Notes: generated by a model not told the origin, from the letters alone. 64,000 nucleotides of DNA from Buchnera aphidicola (Tuberolachnus salignus) (GCF_900016785.1 NZ_LN890285.1:357427-421426); one strand, 5' to 3'; counted from the first letter of the stretch, positions 42,105 to 51,451 are shown. A program made the numbers and translations.

Positions 42105-42458
42105 TTATATTGGATTTTTTACACGTTTTTTTATTTCTTCTTGATTTTTTAACATATGAGACATTTCTGTAATACTTTTTTTAACTACTAAAATAAAATT
42201 TCTTAAAATGTTTTCATTAAACTTAAAATGTTCTTCTAATTCTTTTATTTTTAATATTTTTAATTCAATATTAAATAACAAATAATGAGCTTTTTGATAT
42301 TTTTTAATTGGATAAGCTAAAGAACGACGACCCCAATCTTCAAAACGGTGTATTTTTCCATTTTTTTTTATAATAAAATTTTTATAAAATTCTATAATCT
42401 GTGTTATTTTCTCACTTTTTTCAGGATTAATTATTAAAACTATTTCATAATGCCGCAT
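42105..42458 (-). CDS. rpsF: 30S ribosomal protein S6
   Basis: Platform protein partnering S18. MRHYEIVLIINPEKSEKI, IHRFEDWGRRSLAYPIKKYQKAHY and the LRNFILVVKK stretch are diagnostic. It has 117 residues, shorter than E. coli (131-135) because the acidic tail is reduced. In E. coli priB lies between rpsF and rpsR; only 93 bases without a frame for it remain here. Confidence 0.96.
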   Translation of the reverse strand: MRHYEIVLIINPEKSEKITQIIEFYKNFIIKKNGKIHRFEDWGRRSLAYPIKKYQKAHYLLFNIELKILKIKELEEHFKFNENILRNFILVVKKSITEMSHMLKNQEEIKKRVKNPI

Positions 42459-42706
42459 AAATTTTTCTCTTATTCAAAATTTTTAGTAAAATATAATTTA
42501 TAATTTTTTATAAATATCAATTCTATTCTTTATTATAAAATTTTTTTTAAAAAAAATTATATAAAAATTAACTATTTATTTTTATAAAAAATTTTTAAAT
42601 CATAAAAATATTTTTTATAAAAAATATTTTAATATTAAAATAAATAATAATTGAAAAATTTAAAATCTATATATTATTTTTTAGAAAATTTTTATATTAA
42701 CATTTT

Positions 42707-43642
42707 TTACAAATATTTTTTAAATAAAATATTTAAAAAATTTTTTGTTTGTTCTAAAGTATTTACTTGTATAGAAATTAAATTTTTCCATTTTTTTAAC
42801 CAAGTTAATTGATGTTTTACTAATTTTTTTGTAGATTGAATAGTACTATCGTACATTTTCTGATACGTAATTTTTTTTTGTAAATACAACCACATCTGCT
42901 TATAACCAATACTATTAATAGAAGGTAAAGAAAGATTTAAATTTTTTTTTAAAAATAAATTTTTTACTTCTCGTTCTAATCCATTTTTCAACATATATTC
43001 AAAACGCATTATAATTTTTTTAAATAATTCTTTTTTATTTCTAGGAAATAAACCAAATTGAAAAACTTTATATGGAAAAGATTTTTTTCTAGATTTTATT
43101 AAATCGCTAAATTTTTGTCCTGTTATATAACATACTTCTAAAACTCTTAAAATACGATTTGTATCATGGAAGTGAATTTTATGACACATAATTGGATCAT
43201 ATATTTTTAAACGTTGATATAATAAATCAATTTTTCCATGACATAATACATAAAAAATATAAGAACGTATCTTAATATTTGAAGCAGGTAATTTAGATAA
43301 TCCTTCTAGTAAAATTTTAAAATATAACATCGTACCACCAACTAAAAAAGGTACTTTATTTTGTAATATAATTTGTCGAATTGATTTTAAAGCATCTTTT
43401 CTAAATTGCGCTACTGAATAAATTTCAGAAGGATTACAGATGTTTATTAAATGATGAGGAATAATTTTTAATAATTTAGAATTTGGTTTATCAGTTCCAA
43501 TATCTAAACCTCGATATACTAATTTTGAATCTACACTAATAATTTCTAAATTTGAAAATTTTTTTTTTAATTGTATAGATAAAAAACTTTTACCAATAGC
43601 AGTAGGTCCCATTAAAAAAAAAATAATTGGTTTTATTTTCAT
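42707..43642 (-). CDS. miaA: tRNA dimethylallyltransferase
   Basis: Adds an isopentenyl group to A37 of tRNAs reading codons that begin with U. The P-loop GPTAIGKS occupies residues 12-19. DSKLVYRGLDIGTDKP, FLVGGTMLYFKILLEGL and NSIGYKQMWLYL are family signatures. It has 311 residues (E. coli 316). Its tRNA-Ser and tRNA-Trp substrates need checking for A37: tRNA-Trp here has the AAA stretch after CCA. Confidence 0.96.
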   Translation of the reverse strand: MKIKPIIFFLMGPTAIGKSFLSIQLKKKFSNLEIISVDSKLVYRGLDIGTDKPNSKLLKIIPHHLINICNPSEIYSVAQFRKDALKSIRQIILQNKVPFLVGGTMLYFKILLEGLSKLPASNIKIRSYIFYVLCHGKIDLLYQRLKIYDPIMCHKIHFHDTNRILRVLEVCYITGQKFSDLIKSRKKSFPYKVFQFGLFPRNKKELFKKIIMRFEYMLKNGLEREVKNLFLKKNLNLSLPSINSIGYKQMWLYLQKKITYQKMYDSTIQSTKKLVKHQLTWLKKWKNLISIQVNTLEQTKNFLNILFKKYL

Positions 43643-43856
43643 AAGAGATTAAACATCATTCAAACAATTCGTTATTAAAAAATTTATAAAAATATTGAAT
43701 TTTATAAAAAATTTAAATATTTTTATTTTTTTTATAATATTTTATATTATTTTATCATAAAAAAAAAATAAAAAAATTTTTATTAAAATTATATTAAAAA
43801 ATTTTTATTATAAAAAAAGATTTCGTTCTTATAAAAAACATTTTTTTAAATAACAC

Positions 43857-43884
43857 TTGCAAAATATTAAATAATTTATATAAT
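43857..43884 (+). promoter_or_regulatory. Promoter of tRNA-Gly
   Basis: TTGCAA (43857-43862) and TATAAT (43879-43884) are 16 bases apart, ending 16 bases before the tRNA. The CACTTGCA block is shared with the tRNA-Ile promoter. Confidence 0.65.
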
Positions 43885-43900
43885 ATTAAATATTAATGTT

Positions 43901-43973
43901 GCGGGAATAGCTCAGTTGGTAGAGCACAACCTTGCCAAGGTTGCGGTCACGAGTTCAAATCTCGTTTCTCGCT
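43901..43973 (+). tRNA. tRNA-Gly (anticodon GCC)
   Basis: GCGGGAA/TTCTCGC acceptor stem with one G-T wobble, anticodon loop TTGCCAA with GCC at 43934-43936, discriminator T as in E. coli tRNA-Gly(GCC). CCA is not encoded. Confidence 0.97.
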
Positions 43974-44147
43974 ATATATTTTAAAAATTTTAAAAATATT
44001 TTTAAATATTTTTTTAAAAAAACATTCAAATAAAAAATATCCTTAAAAAACAATATTAAATTTTTTTTATTTTTTATAAAAAAATTTAATTTTCTAATAC
44101 TATATATTTATTAAATATCATTCATATAATATAATTAAAATGACATA

Positions 44148-44175
44148 ATTCTATAAATTTTTTGTATTATAGAAT
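44148..44175. terminator. Hairpin between tRNA-Gly and rpmE
   Basis: Perfect 9-base arms (ATTCTATAA / TTATAGAAT) around a 10-base loop, followed on the plus strand by CATG and a T run. It lies between the converging tRNA-Gly and rpmE units. The arms are AT-rich, so the fold is weaker than others in the window. Confidence 0.55.
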
Positions 44176-44219
44176 CATGTTTTTTAAAATATTATTTATA
44201 CAAAAATTTCATAATATTA

Positions 44220-44423
44220 TTAAAATAAACTAAAACGTTTTTGAAATTTTTGAACTCTTCCACCTGTATTCATTGTTCTTTGCTTTCCTGTATAAAAAGG
44301 ATGACATTGTGAACAAATATCTAAATTAATATTTTCTGTTTTTGTTGAAAAAATATGTAATTTAAAACCACATGAACAAGTTACTAAAATTTTTTTATAA
44401 AAAGGATGAATATTTTTTTTCAT
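44220..44423 (-). CDS. rpmE: 50S ribosomal protein L31 (zinc-binding form)
   Basis: Bridges the two subunits. Zinc ligands Cys16, Cys18, Cys37 and Cys40 are all present (TCSCGF and DICSQCHPFYTGKQR). The ATG at 44423 gives 67 residues (E. coli 70); a TTG four codons upstream is in frame but not supported by alignment. Confidence 0.96.
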   Translation of the reverse strand: MKKNIHPFYKKILVTCSCGFKLHIFSTKTENINLDICSQCHPFYTGKQRTMNTGGRVQKFQKRFSLF

Positions 44424-44749
44424 AAGATAACTCAATAATATATTATTAAAAATTAAAATTTTTATATTTTTTTTATTTATAAAATTTTAATTATATATAC
44501 AATATATTTTAAAATTTTTTTGTAAAATTTTTTTAAAAAAATTTCATCACTTTTCAAAAACAATTTATAAAAAAATTTAAAAAATATATTTGAAACAACA
44601 TTTTTTTAAAAAAGTACACTTTTTATTATAAATTAAAATATATAAAATACAACATTATCAGAAAAAAATTTTTATAATTATTGCTATTATTTAATAATAA
44701 TCATATTAAAATATCAATTTTTTTTTTAAAATTTTTAAAGAGCCATTAT
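44424..44749. other. Intergenic region between divergent rpmE and hslV
   Basis: About 326 bases of nearly pure A/T sequence. It should hold promoters for both rpmE and hslVU. TTGAAA at 44590-44595 could be a -35 box, but I see no well-spaced -10 and no CCCCAT-type heat-shock element. An in-frame extension upstream of hslV (from 44681) has no similarity to HslV. No gene is seen. Confidence 0.5.
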
Positions 44750-45280
44750 ATGACAACTATTCTTAGTGTTAGAACATTAAACAAAGTAGTATTAGGAGGA
44801 GATGGACAAGCTACATTAGGTCATACTATTATGAAACATAATGTAAAAAAAATTCGTTCATTGTATAAAAATCAAGTTTTAGCAGGTTTTGCAGGAAGTA
44901 CTTCAGATGCATTCACATTATTTGAACTTTTTGAAAAAAAATTAGCAAAATATCAAGGACAATTAAAAAGAGCGGCAGTAGAATTAGCAAAAGATTGGCG
45001 AACGGATCGAATATTAAGAAAACTCGAAGCTTTATTAGCAGTTGTAGACAAAAAAAATTCATTAATCATTACAGGTACTGGAGATGTTATAGAACCAGAA
45101 AATAATATTATTGCTTTAGGTTCTGGAGGAAACTATGCACAAGCGTCGGCATATGCATTAATTAAAAATACTAATTTATCTGCATATACGATTGTAAAAA
45201 AATCTTTAAAAATTGCATCTAAAATATGTATTTATACAAATAACAATTTTACTATTAAAGAACTCAACTCAGAATCATAA
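44750..45280 (+). CDS. hslV: ATP-dependent protease subunit HslV
   Basis: Peptidase of the HslUV (ClpYQ) proteasome-like complex. The catalytic N-terminal threonine follows the initiator Met (MTTILSV), then [11 protein letters not shown] and [18 protein letters not shown]. The ATG at 44750 with an AAAGAG upstream gives 176 residues, exactly the E. coli length. hslU follows after 14 bases with an AAAAGGAAA binding site between. Confidence 0.97.
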   Translation: MTTILSVRTLNKVVLGGDGQATLGHTIMKHNVKKIRSLYKNQVLAGFAGSTSDAFTLFELFEKKLAKYQGQLKRAAVELAKDWRTDRILRKLEALLAVVDKKNSLIITGTGDVIEPENNIIALGSGGNYAQASAYALIKNTNLSAYTIVKKSLKIASKICIYTNNNFTIKELNSES

Positions 45281-45294
45281 AAAAAGGAAAAAAA

Positions 45295-46629
45295 ATGTCA
45301 GAAATGATTCCTAAAAAAATTGTTCAAGAACTTAATAAATTTATCATTGGTCAAAAAAATGCAAAACGCGCAGTTGCTGTCGCTTTACGTAATCGTTGGC
45401 GAAGAATGCAATTAGACTCTGATCTAAGATCTGAAATTACTCCTAAAAACATTTTAATGATTGGACCAACTGGCGTAGGAAAAACAGAAATTGCTAGAAG
45501 ATTAGCTAAATTAGTGCATGCTCCTTTTATAAAAGTAGAAGCAACTAAATTTACTGAAGTGGGATATGTTGGAAAAGAAGTAGATTCCATTATTCGAGAT
45601 TTAATAGAATTAGCTATTAAAATGGTACGTACTAAGAAAATTAAAAAAAATAAAAAATATGCATTAAAATTAGCAGAAGAAAAAATTTTAAAAATTTTAG
45701 TTCCAACACCAAAAATTGACCCCAATACACAATCAAATTCTAAAATTCCTCTTAAAACAATTGAAATTTTTAGAAAAAAATTACAATCTGGAGAATTAAA
45801 TCATAAAGAAATAGAAATACAAATATCCTCTCCACCTATTGGGATAGAAATCATGTCACCTCCTGGAATGGAAGAGTTAACAAATCAGTTACAATCTTTA
45901 TTTCATAATTTAAGTGGACAAAAAAAAAAAACAAAAAAAGTAAAAATTAAAGAAGCTTTATTATTATTATCTGAAGAAGAATCATCTAAATTAATTAATT
46001 TAGAACAACTAAAAAAAAAAGCTATTCATGAAGTTGAACAAAACAGTATTGTATTTATTGACGAAATAGATAAAATCTGTAAACAAACATCTACCTCTTC
46101 TGGAGCTGAAATTTCTCGAGAAGGTGTTCAACGAGATTTATTACCTTTAATAGAAGGATGTACAGTTTCTACAAAATATGGTAGCGTAAAAACTGACCAT
46201 ATTTTATTTATTGCTTCTGGATCATTTCAAATGTCCACGCCATCCGATTTAATTCCAGAACTACAAGGAAGATTACCCATTCGAGTCGAATTAAAACCTT
46301 TAAATATTCAAGATTTTAAAAAAATTTTAACAGAAACAAAAGCATCAATTACTATACAATATCAAGCTTTACTTAAAACAGAAGGAATAGATGTTTTTTT
46401 TACTGAAGATGGAATTCAAAAAATTGCAGAAGCTTCATGGCAAATTAATGAATCAATTGAAAATATTGGTGCGCGCCGATTATATACAGTATTAGAAAAA
46501 TTAATGGATGATATTTCTTATAATTGTAAAGAAAATCAAGGAAAAAAAATTATTATTGATCAAAAATATGTACAAAAAAATTTAGAAAAATTATTAATTA
46601 ATCCTGATTTAAGTCGTTTTATTTTATAA
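45295..46629 (+). CDS. hslU: ATP-dependent unfoldase subunit HslU
   Basis: AAA+ ring that unfolds substrates and feeds them to HslV. Walker A GPTGVGKT (57-64), Walker B VFIDEIDK, the middle I-domain and the arginine-finger region [22 protein letters not shown] are intact. The C-terminal tail ends LSRFIL, the segment that inserts into HslV. It has 444 residues (E. coli 443). A strong hairpin follows. Confidence 0.98.
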   Translation: MSEMIPKKIVQELNKFIIGQKNAKRAVAVALRNRWRRMQLDSDLRSEITPKNILMIGPTGVGKTEIARRLAKLVHAPFIKVEATKFTEVGYVGKEVDSIIRDLIELAIKMVRTKKIKKNKKYALKLAEEKILKILVPTPKIDPNTQSNSKIPLKTIEIFRKKLQSGELNHKEIEIQISSPPIGIEIMSPPGMEELTNQLQSLFHNLSGQKKKTKKVKIKEALLLLSEEESSKLINLEQLKKKAIHEVEQNSIVFIDEIDKICKQTSTSSGAEISREGVQRDLLPLIEGCTVSTKYGSVKTDHILFIASGSFQMSTPSDLIPELQGRLPIRVELKPLNIQDFKKILTETKASITIQYQALLKTEGIDVFFTEDGIQKIAEASWQINESIENIGARRLYTVLEKLMDDISYNCKENQGKKIIIDQKYVQKNLEKLLINPDLSRFIL

Positions 46630-46666
46630 AAAATTATTCAAAATTTCTTTTATTTTACATAATCGA

Positions 46667-46702
46667 ATTGCCGATCTTAGACCTTCGTCTATGATAGGCA
46701 AT
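46667..46702. terminator. Hairpin between hslU and zapB
   Basis: A 36-base stem-loop with three helical blocks (ATTGCC/GGCAAT, ATC/GAT, TAGAC/GTCTA) separated by single mismatches, closed by a four-base loop. A moderately T-rich stretch follows on the plus strand. It lies between converging genes and is far richer in G and C than its surroundings. Confidence 0.75.
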
Positions 46703-46782
46703 ATTTTATTCAAAATTAAATTTATTAATATTAGAGATAAAAATTCTTTATAAAAAAACAAAAAATATTTTTTAAATAACAT

Positions 46783-47046
46783 TTATTCACTTTCAGAAAT
46801 ATTAATATTTTGAATTTCAATTTCTGTTAATAATAATTTTAATTTATTTTTCCAGTCTTTTTGTTCTGTTTTTAATATTTCATTTTTTTTTTCAATATTT
46901 TGTTTTAAAATATTAATTTTTAAAATTTCTTTTTTTAAATTTTCTTTTTGAAATTTTAAATCTTTTATAACATTTTTTAAAAACAAAATTGTATCAATTG
47001 CAATTTGTACTTTTTTTTCTAATTTAATAAAAACTTCTGAAAACAT
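46783..47046 (-). CDS. zapB: Cell division protein ZapB
   Basis: Small coiled-coil protein that supports Z-ring assembly. FSEVFIKLEKKVQIAIDTILFLK matches the E. coli start, and the rest is one continuous heptad-rich coiled coil with abundant Lys, Glu, Ile and Leu. The ATG at 47046 is preceded by AAAAGGTGAT and gives 87 residues (E. coli 81). In E. coli zapB lies between hslU and fpr with other genes in between. Confidence 0.87.
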   Translation of the reverse strand: MFSEVFIKLEKKVQIAIDTILFLKNVIKDLKFQKENLKKEILKINILKQNIEKKNEILKTEQKDWKNKLKLLLTEIEIQNINISESE

Positions 47047-47255
47047 TCGATCACCTTTTCGAAACATAAAATACGTAAAAAATATGTAAAATATAATTTA
47101 TAATTATTTATACTTTAAAAATATTTTAAAAAAAATATATTAAAGAAAAATATTTTTTTAAAAAAAATATTTTTTATTTTTTTTAATACATTATAAAAAA
47201 ATATCAATATCTTTTTAACGAATATAATTTTTTATAAAAATAGGATTAAACTCTC

Positions 47256-47999
47256 ATGTGGCTTCAAACAAAAATTATCAAATTTAAAAAATGGAATCAA
47301 AAATTATTTACAATTATCTTAACAGCACCAATTTTACCTTTTAAAGCTGGTCAATTTACAAAATTGTCTTTTATTACCGAAGAAAATAAAAGAATACAAA
47401 ATGCATATTCTTTTGTTAATGCACCAAAAAATAAAAATTTAGAATTTTATATTCTTCTTGTACCAAATGGTGTTTTTACAAATTTTTTATATAACATGAA
47501 GTTAAAAAAAATTTTTATTACTAAAAAATCTTCAGGATATTTTACCTTAGATGAAATACCTATTTGTGAAAATCTATGGATGTTTGCTACAGGAACTGCA
47601 ATTGGACCTTTTCTATCTATTTTACAAGAAAATTCACTAAAATTAAAAAAATTTAAAAAAATTATTGTAATTTATGCAGTAAAATTTGAAAATGATTTAA
47701 ATTATTTGTTTTTATTAAAAAAATTACAAATTTTATATCAAAATCGTTTATTTTTTCAAATCATTCTAAGTCAAGAAAAAAATAAAAAATTTTTATTTGG
47801 AAGAATTCCAAATTTAATTAAAAATTTTGTTTTAGAAAATTCTGTCGGAATTCAACTAAATGCAAAAAATTCACATGTAATGTTATGTGGAAATCCCGGT
47901 ATGATTCAAGAAACACAACATATTTTAAAAAAATATCGTAATATGAACAAAAATTTACGTTCCAAACCTGGACATGTTACAATAGAAAAATATTGGTAA
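47256..47999 (+). CDS. fpr: Ferredoxin/flavodoxin-NADP reductase
   Basis: FAD enzyme that moves electrons between NADPH and ferredoxin or flavodoxin; it could serve the Fdx at 62 kb. FKAGQFTKLSF, the GTAIGPFLSIL NADP-binding loop, SHVMLCGNPGM and the C-terminal KPGHVTIEKYW are intact. It has 247 residues (E. coli 248). The FAD-binding RxYS motif reads NAYS (49-52), so the usual arginine is missing. Confidence 0.95.
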   Translation: MWLQTKIIKFKKWNQKLFTIILTAPILPFKAGQFTKLSFITEENKRIQNAYSFVNAPKNKNLEFYILLVPNGVFTNFLYNMKLKKIFITKKSSGYFTLDEIPICENLWMFATGTAIGPFLSILQENSLKLKKFKKIIVIYAVKFENDLNYLFLLKKLQILYQNRLFFQIILSQEKNKKFLFGRIPNLIKNFVLENSVGIQLNAKNSHVMLCGNPGMIQETQHILKKYRNMNKNLRSKPGHVTIEKYW

Positions 48000-48078
48000 A
48001 TTATAAAATATATATTATAAAAAAAAAATAAAATATACAAATATTTTTTATATCTCTATTTGTCTCTTTTAAAAAAAT

Positions 48079-48118
48079 AAAAATTGATTCTTACAAAACA
48101 GCATAGGAATCAATTTTT
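48079..48118. terminator. Bidirectional terminator between fpr and the orphan gene
   Basis: Perfect 12-base arms (AAAAATTGATTC / GAATCAATTTTT) around a 16-base loop. A and T at the base of the stem give a T run on either strand. It lies between converging genes. Confidence 0.75.
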
Positions 48119-48145
48119 AAAAAATAATAAAATACAATTAAAAAA

Positions 48146-49696
48146 TTAAGAAACAAAATATGAATATTTTAAGGTTGGATTTGCATATTTAGTTAATGTC
48201 ATATCAGTACGTAAACCATAAGATTGAAGTTTTTCTATATCAAAATTTTCTAATTCATCTTCTGGAGGACGAATATCTACTGTACGCGTAATCGTTATAT
48301 GCACTTTATCATGATCAGATTTTCGAATATTGTATGAAGTGAACATATCAAAAATTTCTTCAGTTCTTAAATCAGGATAACGTATTTGTAATTGTTTTAA
48401 CGGTTCTACTAATAATCCAGAATGAGTATAACTAGAAATTAATTGCTGAGTTTGAAAATTTGGAATTTCTTTACGAATTAAATCTAATACATCGTGAGGA
48501 TTTTCATTAGTAGCAGATTTACCGTTTATAGTATAATACGAATCATCCATAGTACTTAAAAATCGCATATCTAAAGCAGGAGTTTTTAATAAATTTTTAT
48601 ATTCTTTTTGTAATAATTTTGATGTAATTGCAGTATTAATAGAAACGTTTGTTGCTCTTAAATTCTTCCAAGATTTTTGATGTGTACTAGTAGGATGATC
48701 TACAGCTGCTTTTCTTTCAAGACTTTTTTCTGAAAATTTATGTTGTTCTGAAAGCGCTGAAAGATCAGAATATATAGGATTTTCTATTTTTTGATTTTCT
48801 GTTTCATTAGAAGAAAAAATATTTTGATTATTTGCAGATGTTTTCAAGACTTCTGTTTCATCATTTGTTTTAGATGTAGATGAATTATATACTTTAGACG
48901 AACTGTTCGGTGCCTCTGTTTTAGATGATTTAAACCAAGACATTAAAACAGATACCCCTCTAGCAAATGGTTTCCATGAAATTTTAGGAACATTTAAAAT
49001 ATCTGCCCCAGAATTTAAAAATGCATTTAAATAGTTTCCTTCAGATAAATTTTTTTTTAACACATCATTAACAGGATTTTTTACTAAAAAAGATTTTTTC
49101 TGATATGTAGATTGTTCTAATAATTTTTTTTGTTTTTCAGTTAAAAATTGAGTTTGACAATCTTCATCATATGTAAAAAAATCATCTCTTTCTACACTAT
49201 GCGCTTCAAAATCTTTATTTTTTTCTTGAATTTTTTGTGTAGATTCATTACTCAATTGTTCGACATTACTAGATTTTTCATTTATTATAATATCATCATC
49301 TCTTTCAGAACTATGATCTTCTAAATGTTCATTTTTTTCTTGAATTTCTTTTATTGGCAAATTAGTAAAAAATTCAATTTTATAATCTTTATCATTAATA
49401 ATCGGAGGTTTTTTTTCTGTACTGTTATTTTTTAAATCTTTATTTTTTTCTTGAATTTCTTTTTTTTTCGATTTTGAAATCATTGTCTCATTATTAAAAT
49501 TTAAAAAAATATTATTTTTTTTTTTTAATTGAGAAAGATGTAACGCAAGATTATCATTTTCAGATAACATAACAGAATTTGAGTGTAATTCTTTTGTTTT
49601 TTTAGAAGTTTTTATAGATTCTTCTTTTTTTTTATTTTTTAACTTTGTAGGAGGAAAATATGAATACATTGGATTTCGAATTAAAATAGATGACAT
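48146..49696 (-). CDS. Uncharacterised 516-residue protein with a three-copy repeat
   Basis: I do not recognise this protein. The N-terminus (1-75) is rich in Lys, Asn and Ser. Residues 80-192 hold three tandem copies of a 37-38 residue unit beginning with the (E/K)IQEKN core. Residues 193-260 (including ISWKPFARGVSVLMSWF) look conserved and partly amphipathic, 261-345 are low-complexity Ser/Thr/Asn, and 346-516 look like a folded domain with a normal residue mix. There is one cysteine (180), no signal peptide and no clear membrane segment. AAAGGAT lies upstream of the ATG. The gene is less AT-biased than fpr beside it (23 G/C in the 60 bases 48901-48960 by my count). Orphan genes are known in Buchnera (yba series), but I cannot say this is one of them. 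The long open frame argues for a real protein. Confidence 0.88.
   Translation of the reverse strand: MSSILIRNPMYSYFPPTKLKNKKKEESIKTSKKTKELHSNSVMLSENDNLALHLSQLKKKNNIFLNFNNETMISKSKKKEIQEKNKDLKNNSTEKKPPIINDKDYKIEFFTNLPIKEIQEKNEHLEDHSSERDDDIIINEKSSNVEQLSNESTQKIQEKNKDFEAHSVERDDFFTYDEDCQTQFLTEKQKKLLEQSTYQKKSFLVKNPVNDVLKKNLSEGNYLNAFLNSGADILNVPKISWKPFARGVSVLMSWFKSSKTEAPNSSSKVYNSSTSKTNDETEVLKTSANNQNIFSSNETENQKIENPIYSDLSALSEQHKFSEKSLERKAAVDHPTSTHQKSWKNLRATNVSINTAITSKLLQKEYKNLLKTPALDMRFLSTMDDSYYTINGKSATNENPHDVLDLIRKEIPNFQTQQLISSYTHSGLLVEPLKQLQIRYPDLRTEEIFDMFTSYNIRKSDHDKVHITITRTVDIRPPEDELENFDIEKLQSYGLRTDMTLTKYANPTLKYSYFVS
49121..49459 (-). repeat. Three tandem 37-38 residue coding repeats
   Basis: Within the orphan protein, units start at residues 80, 117 and 155. 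All share IQEKN plus a following acidic or polar block; the second and third also share an HS-x-ER-DD pattern (HSSERDDD and HSVERDD). They are too diverged at the DNA level to be a recent duplication. Confidence 0.8.
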
Positions 49697-49982
49697 AAAA
49701 TTTTATATCCTTTTATAACAAAAAAACTATTAAAACAAAATTATTTATATAAAAAATTTTTTAAAAAATCTTCAAAATTTTTATTATTATAACATATTTT
49801 AAATTTTACAAAACTATGTTTTATAAAAAAATCTTGTTTTAAATAATTAAAAATAAAAAATATTTTAACAAAATTTTATATAGCTTTAAAAAAATTTAAA
49901 AATATAAAATTATAAACATTTTTTTAAAAAAAATATTTTTTATTATATTTTTTTATTTTTAATAAAAACATAATTAAATCAT

Positions 49983-50828
49983 TTAATACAATAATTTTCC
50001 ATCATATACATGTGTGGCTGAACCTTGCATATATAAACATTTTCCTTCTCCGATCCAAGAAATGGTTAATATACCTCCTGGTAAATATACTTTTACTCTA
50101 GAATTTAATAATTTATTACGTATTCCTATTGCAACAGCCGCACACGCGCCACTTCCACAAGATTCAGTTTCTCCTGTGTTACGTTCATAAACACGTAAAT
50201 GAATTATTTTTGAATTAATAATTTGCATAAAACCAACATTAACGCCATATAAAAAATCGTTATGTTTTGACAGCATTGACCCAACAGTTTGGACAGGAAA
50301 ATTTTTTAAATCAGAAACTAAAATAACACAATGAGGATTTCCTAAAGATACAATACTCATTGTATATATATTATTTAAAATTTTAACATTATAATATAAT
50401 TTTTTTTTGGAGGAATTATAAAAAACATCTTTTGGAGAGAAACAAGGAATACCCATATTTACTTCAATGATATTATGTTGTAAAATTTTTAAAAATAAAA
50501 AATTTTTTTGAGTTTTTAAAATAATTTTTTTTTTACAAAATAAATTGTTTAATAAACAATATAATCCAATACATCTTGCACCATTTCCACATTGTTCAAC
50601 TTCCAGGCCATTTGAGTTAAAAATACGATAAAAAAAATCAAACTGTACACAATTAGATGGTTCTAAAATTAATAATTGATCAAAACCTATACCACGTGTT
50701 CGATTTGACCACTTTTTAATTAATTTTTTTGAAAAAAAAAAAGATTGATTAATTGTATCAACTACCATAAAATCATTACCTAAACCATGCATTTTTGAAA
50801 ATTTAAGCATATTCTTTTTCAAAAACAT
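49983..50828 (-). CDS. dapF: Diaminopimelate epimerase
   Basis: Converts LL- to meso-diaminopimelate, the penultimate step of lysine synthesis and a cell-wall precursor. The two catalytic cysteines are Cys80 (EQCGNGARC) and Cys224 (ESCGSGACAA). FSKMHGLGNDFMVVD and LPGGILTISW are family signatures. The ATG at 50828 has AAAGGATAC upstream; an internal ATG six codons later fits E. coli length better but lacks such a site. It is divergent from cyaY, as in E. coli. Confidence 0.97.
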   Translation of the reverse strand: MFLKKNMLKFSKMHGLGNDFMVVDTINQSFFFSKKLIKKWSNRTRGIGFDQLLILEPSNCVQFDFFYRIFNSNGLEVEQCGNGARCIGLYCLLNNLFCKKKIILKTQKNFLFLKILQHNIIEVNMGIPCFSPKDVFYNSSKKKLYYNVKILNNIYTMSIVSLGNPHCVILVSDLKNFPVQTVGSMLSKHNDFLYGVNVGFMQIINSKIIHLRVYERNTGETESCGSGACAAVAIGIRNKLLNSRVKVYLPGGILTISWIGEGKCLYMQGSATHVYDGKLLY

Positions 50829-50888
50829 TTTGTATCCTTTTAAAAAAATAAAAAATTAATTAATTAAAAAAATCTTAAATAAAATTTT

Positions 50889-51200
50889 ATGAATAAAAAA
50901 AAATTTTTTCAAATAATCCAAAAAACATATCAAAAAATTGAAAAAAAAATTGAAAAAAAATTTTTAAATTATGATATTGAAATCATACAACATGAAAACA
51001 TTTTAACTATTGAATTTTCAAACTTAAAAAAAATAATTTTTACTACTCAACAATATTTAAATCAATTATGGATGGCAACTTATAAACAAGGATATCATTT
51101 TGAATATAATAAAAATTTATGGAGATGTATTCGAACAAAAAAAAAATTATTTAAAATTTTAAATTTTATTTGTTTATACTATACTCAAAAAAAAAAATAA
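50889..51200 (+). CDS. cyaY: Frataxin-like protein CyaY
   Basis: Iron-binding modulator of IscS in Fe-S cluster assembly. The conserved core is LTIEFSNLKKIIFTTQQYLNQLWMATYKQGYHFEY followed by LWRC. It has 103 residues (E. coli 106). The acidic first helix of E. coli CyaY is replaced by a lysine-rich one here, so the iron-binding surface may be weakened. It lies next to dapF as in E. coli. Confidence 0.93.
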   Translation: MNKKKFFQIIQKTYQKIEKKIEKKFLNYDIEIIQHENILTIEFSNLKKIIFTTQQYLNQLWMATYKQGYHFEYNKNLWRCIRTKKKLFKILNFICLYYTQKKK

Positions 51201-51212
51201 AAAAAATTTTTA

Positions 51213-51286
51213 TCGGCGAAAGAGGATTTGAACCTCTGACCTACTGGTCCCAAACCAGTTGCGCTACCAAACTGCGCTATTCGCCG
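51213..51286 (-). tRNA. proM: tRNA-Pro (anticodon TGG)
   Basis: CGGCGAA/TTCGCCG acceptor stem, discriminator A, anticodon loop TTTGGGA with TGG at 51250-51252. It is last in a three-tRNA cluster. As the only Pro tRNA here, it would read all four CCN codons by wobble. Confidence 0.97.
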
Positions 51287-51351
51287 AATTTTTAAAAAAA
51301 TTTTTAATAAATAATAAAATATAATCTTTTAAATATTCAAAAAAAATTTTG

Positions 51352-51425
51352 GGTGGTCAATGGGATTCGAACCCATGACCGCTGGAATCACAATCCAGAG
51401 CTCTACCAACTAAGCTATAACCACC
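51352..51425 (-). tRNA. hisR: tRNA-His (anticodon GTG)
   Basis: Encodes the extra 5' G (G-1) that pairs with discriminator C73, the identity element for HisRS. Anticodon loop TTGTGAT with GTG at 51389-51391. Close to E. coli tRNA-His. It is the middle gene of the cluster. Confidence 0.97.
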
Positions 51426-51451
51426 AAAAAAATAATTTTTTAAAAAAATTT

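Noticed and set aside
44585-44640. Possible heat-shock (sigma-32) promoter for hslVU
   Set aside because: TTGAAA-like sequence is present but no CCCCAT-type -10 at suitable spacing; chance match in A/T-rich DNA.
45351-45725. A 124-codon frame antisense to hslU
   Set aside because: Mirrors a highly conserved coding region; typical shadow frame, no start signal.
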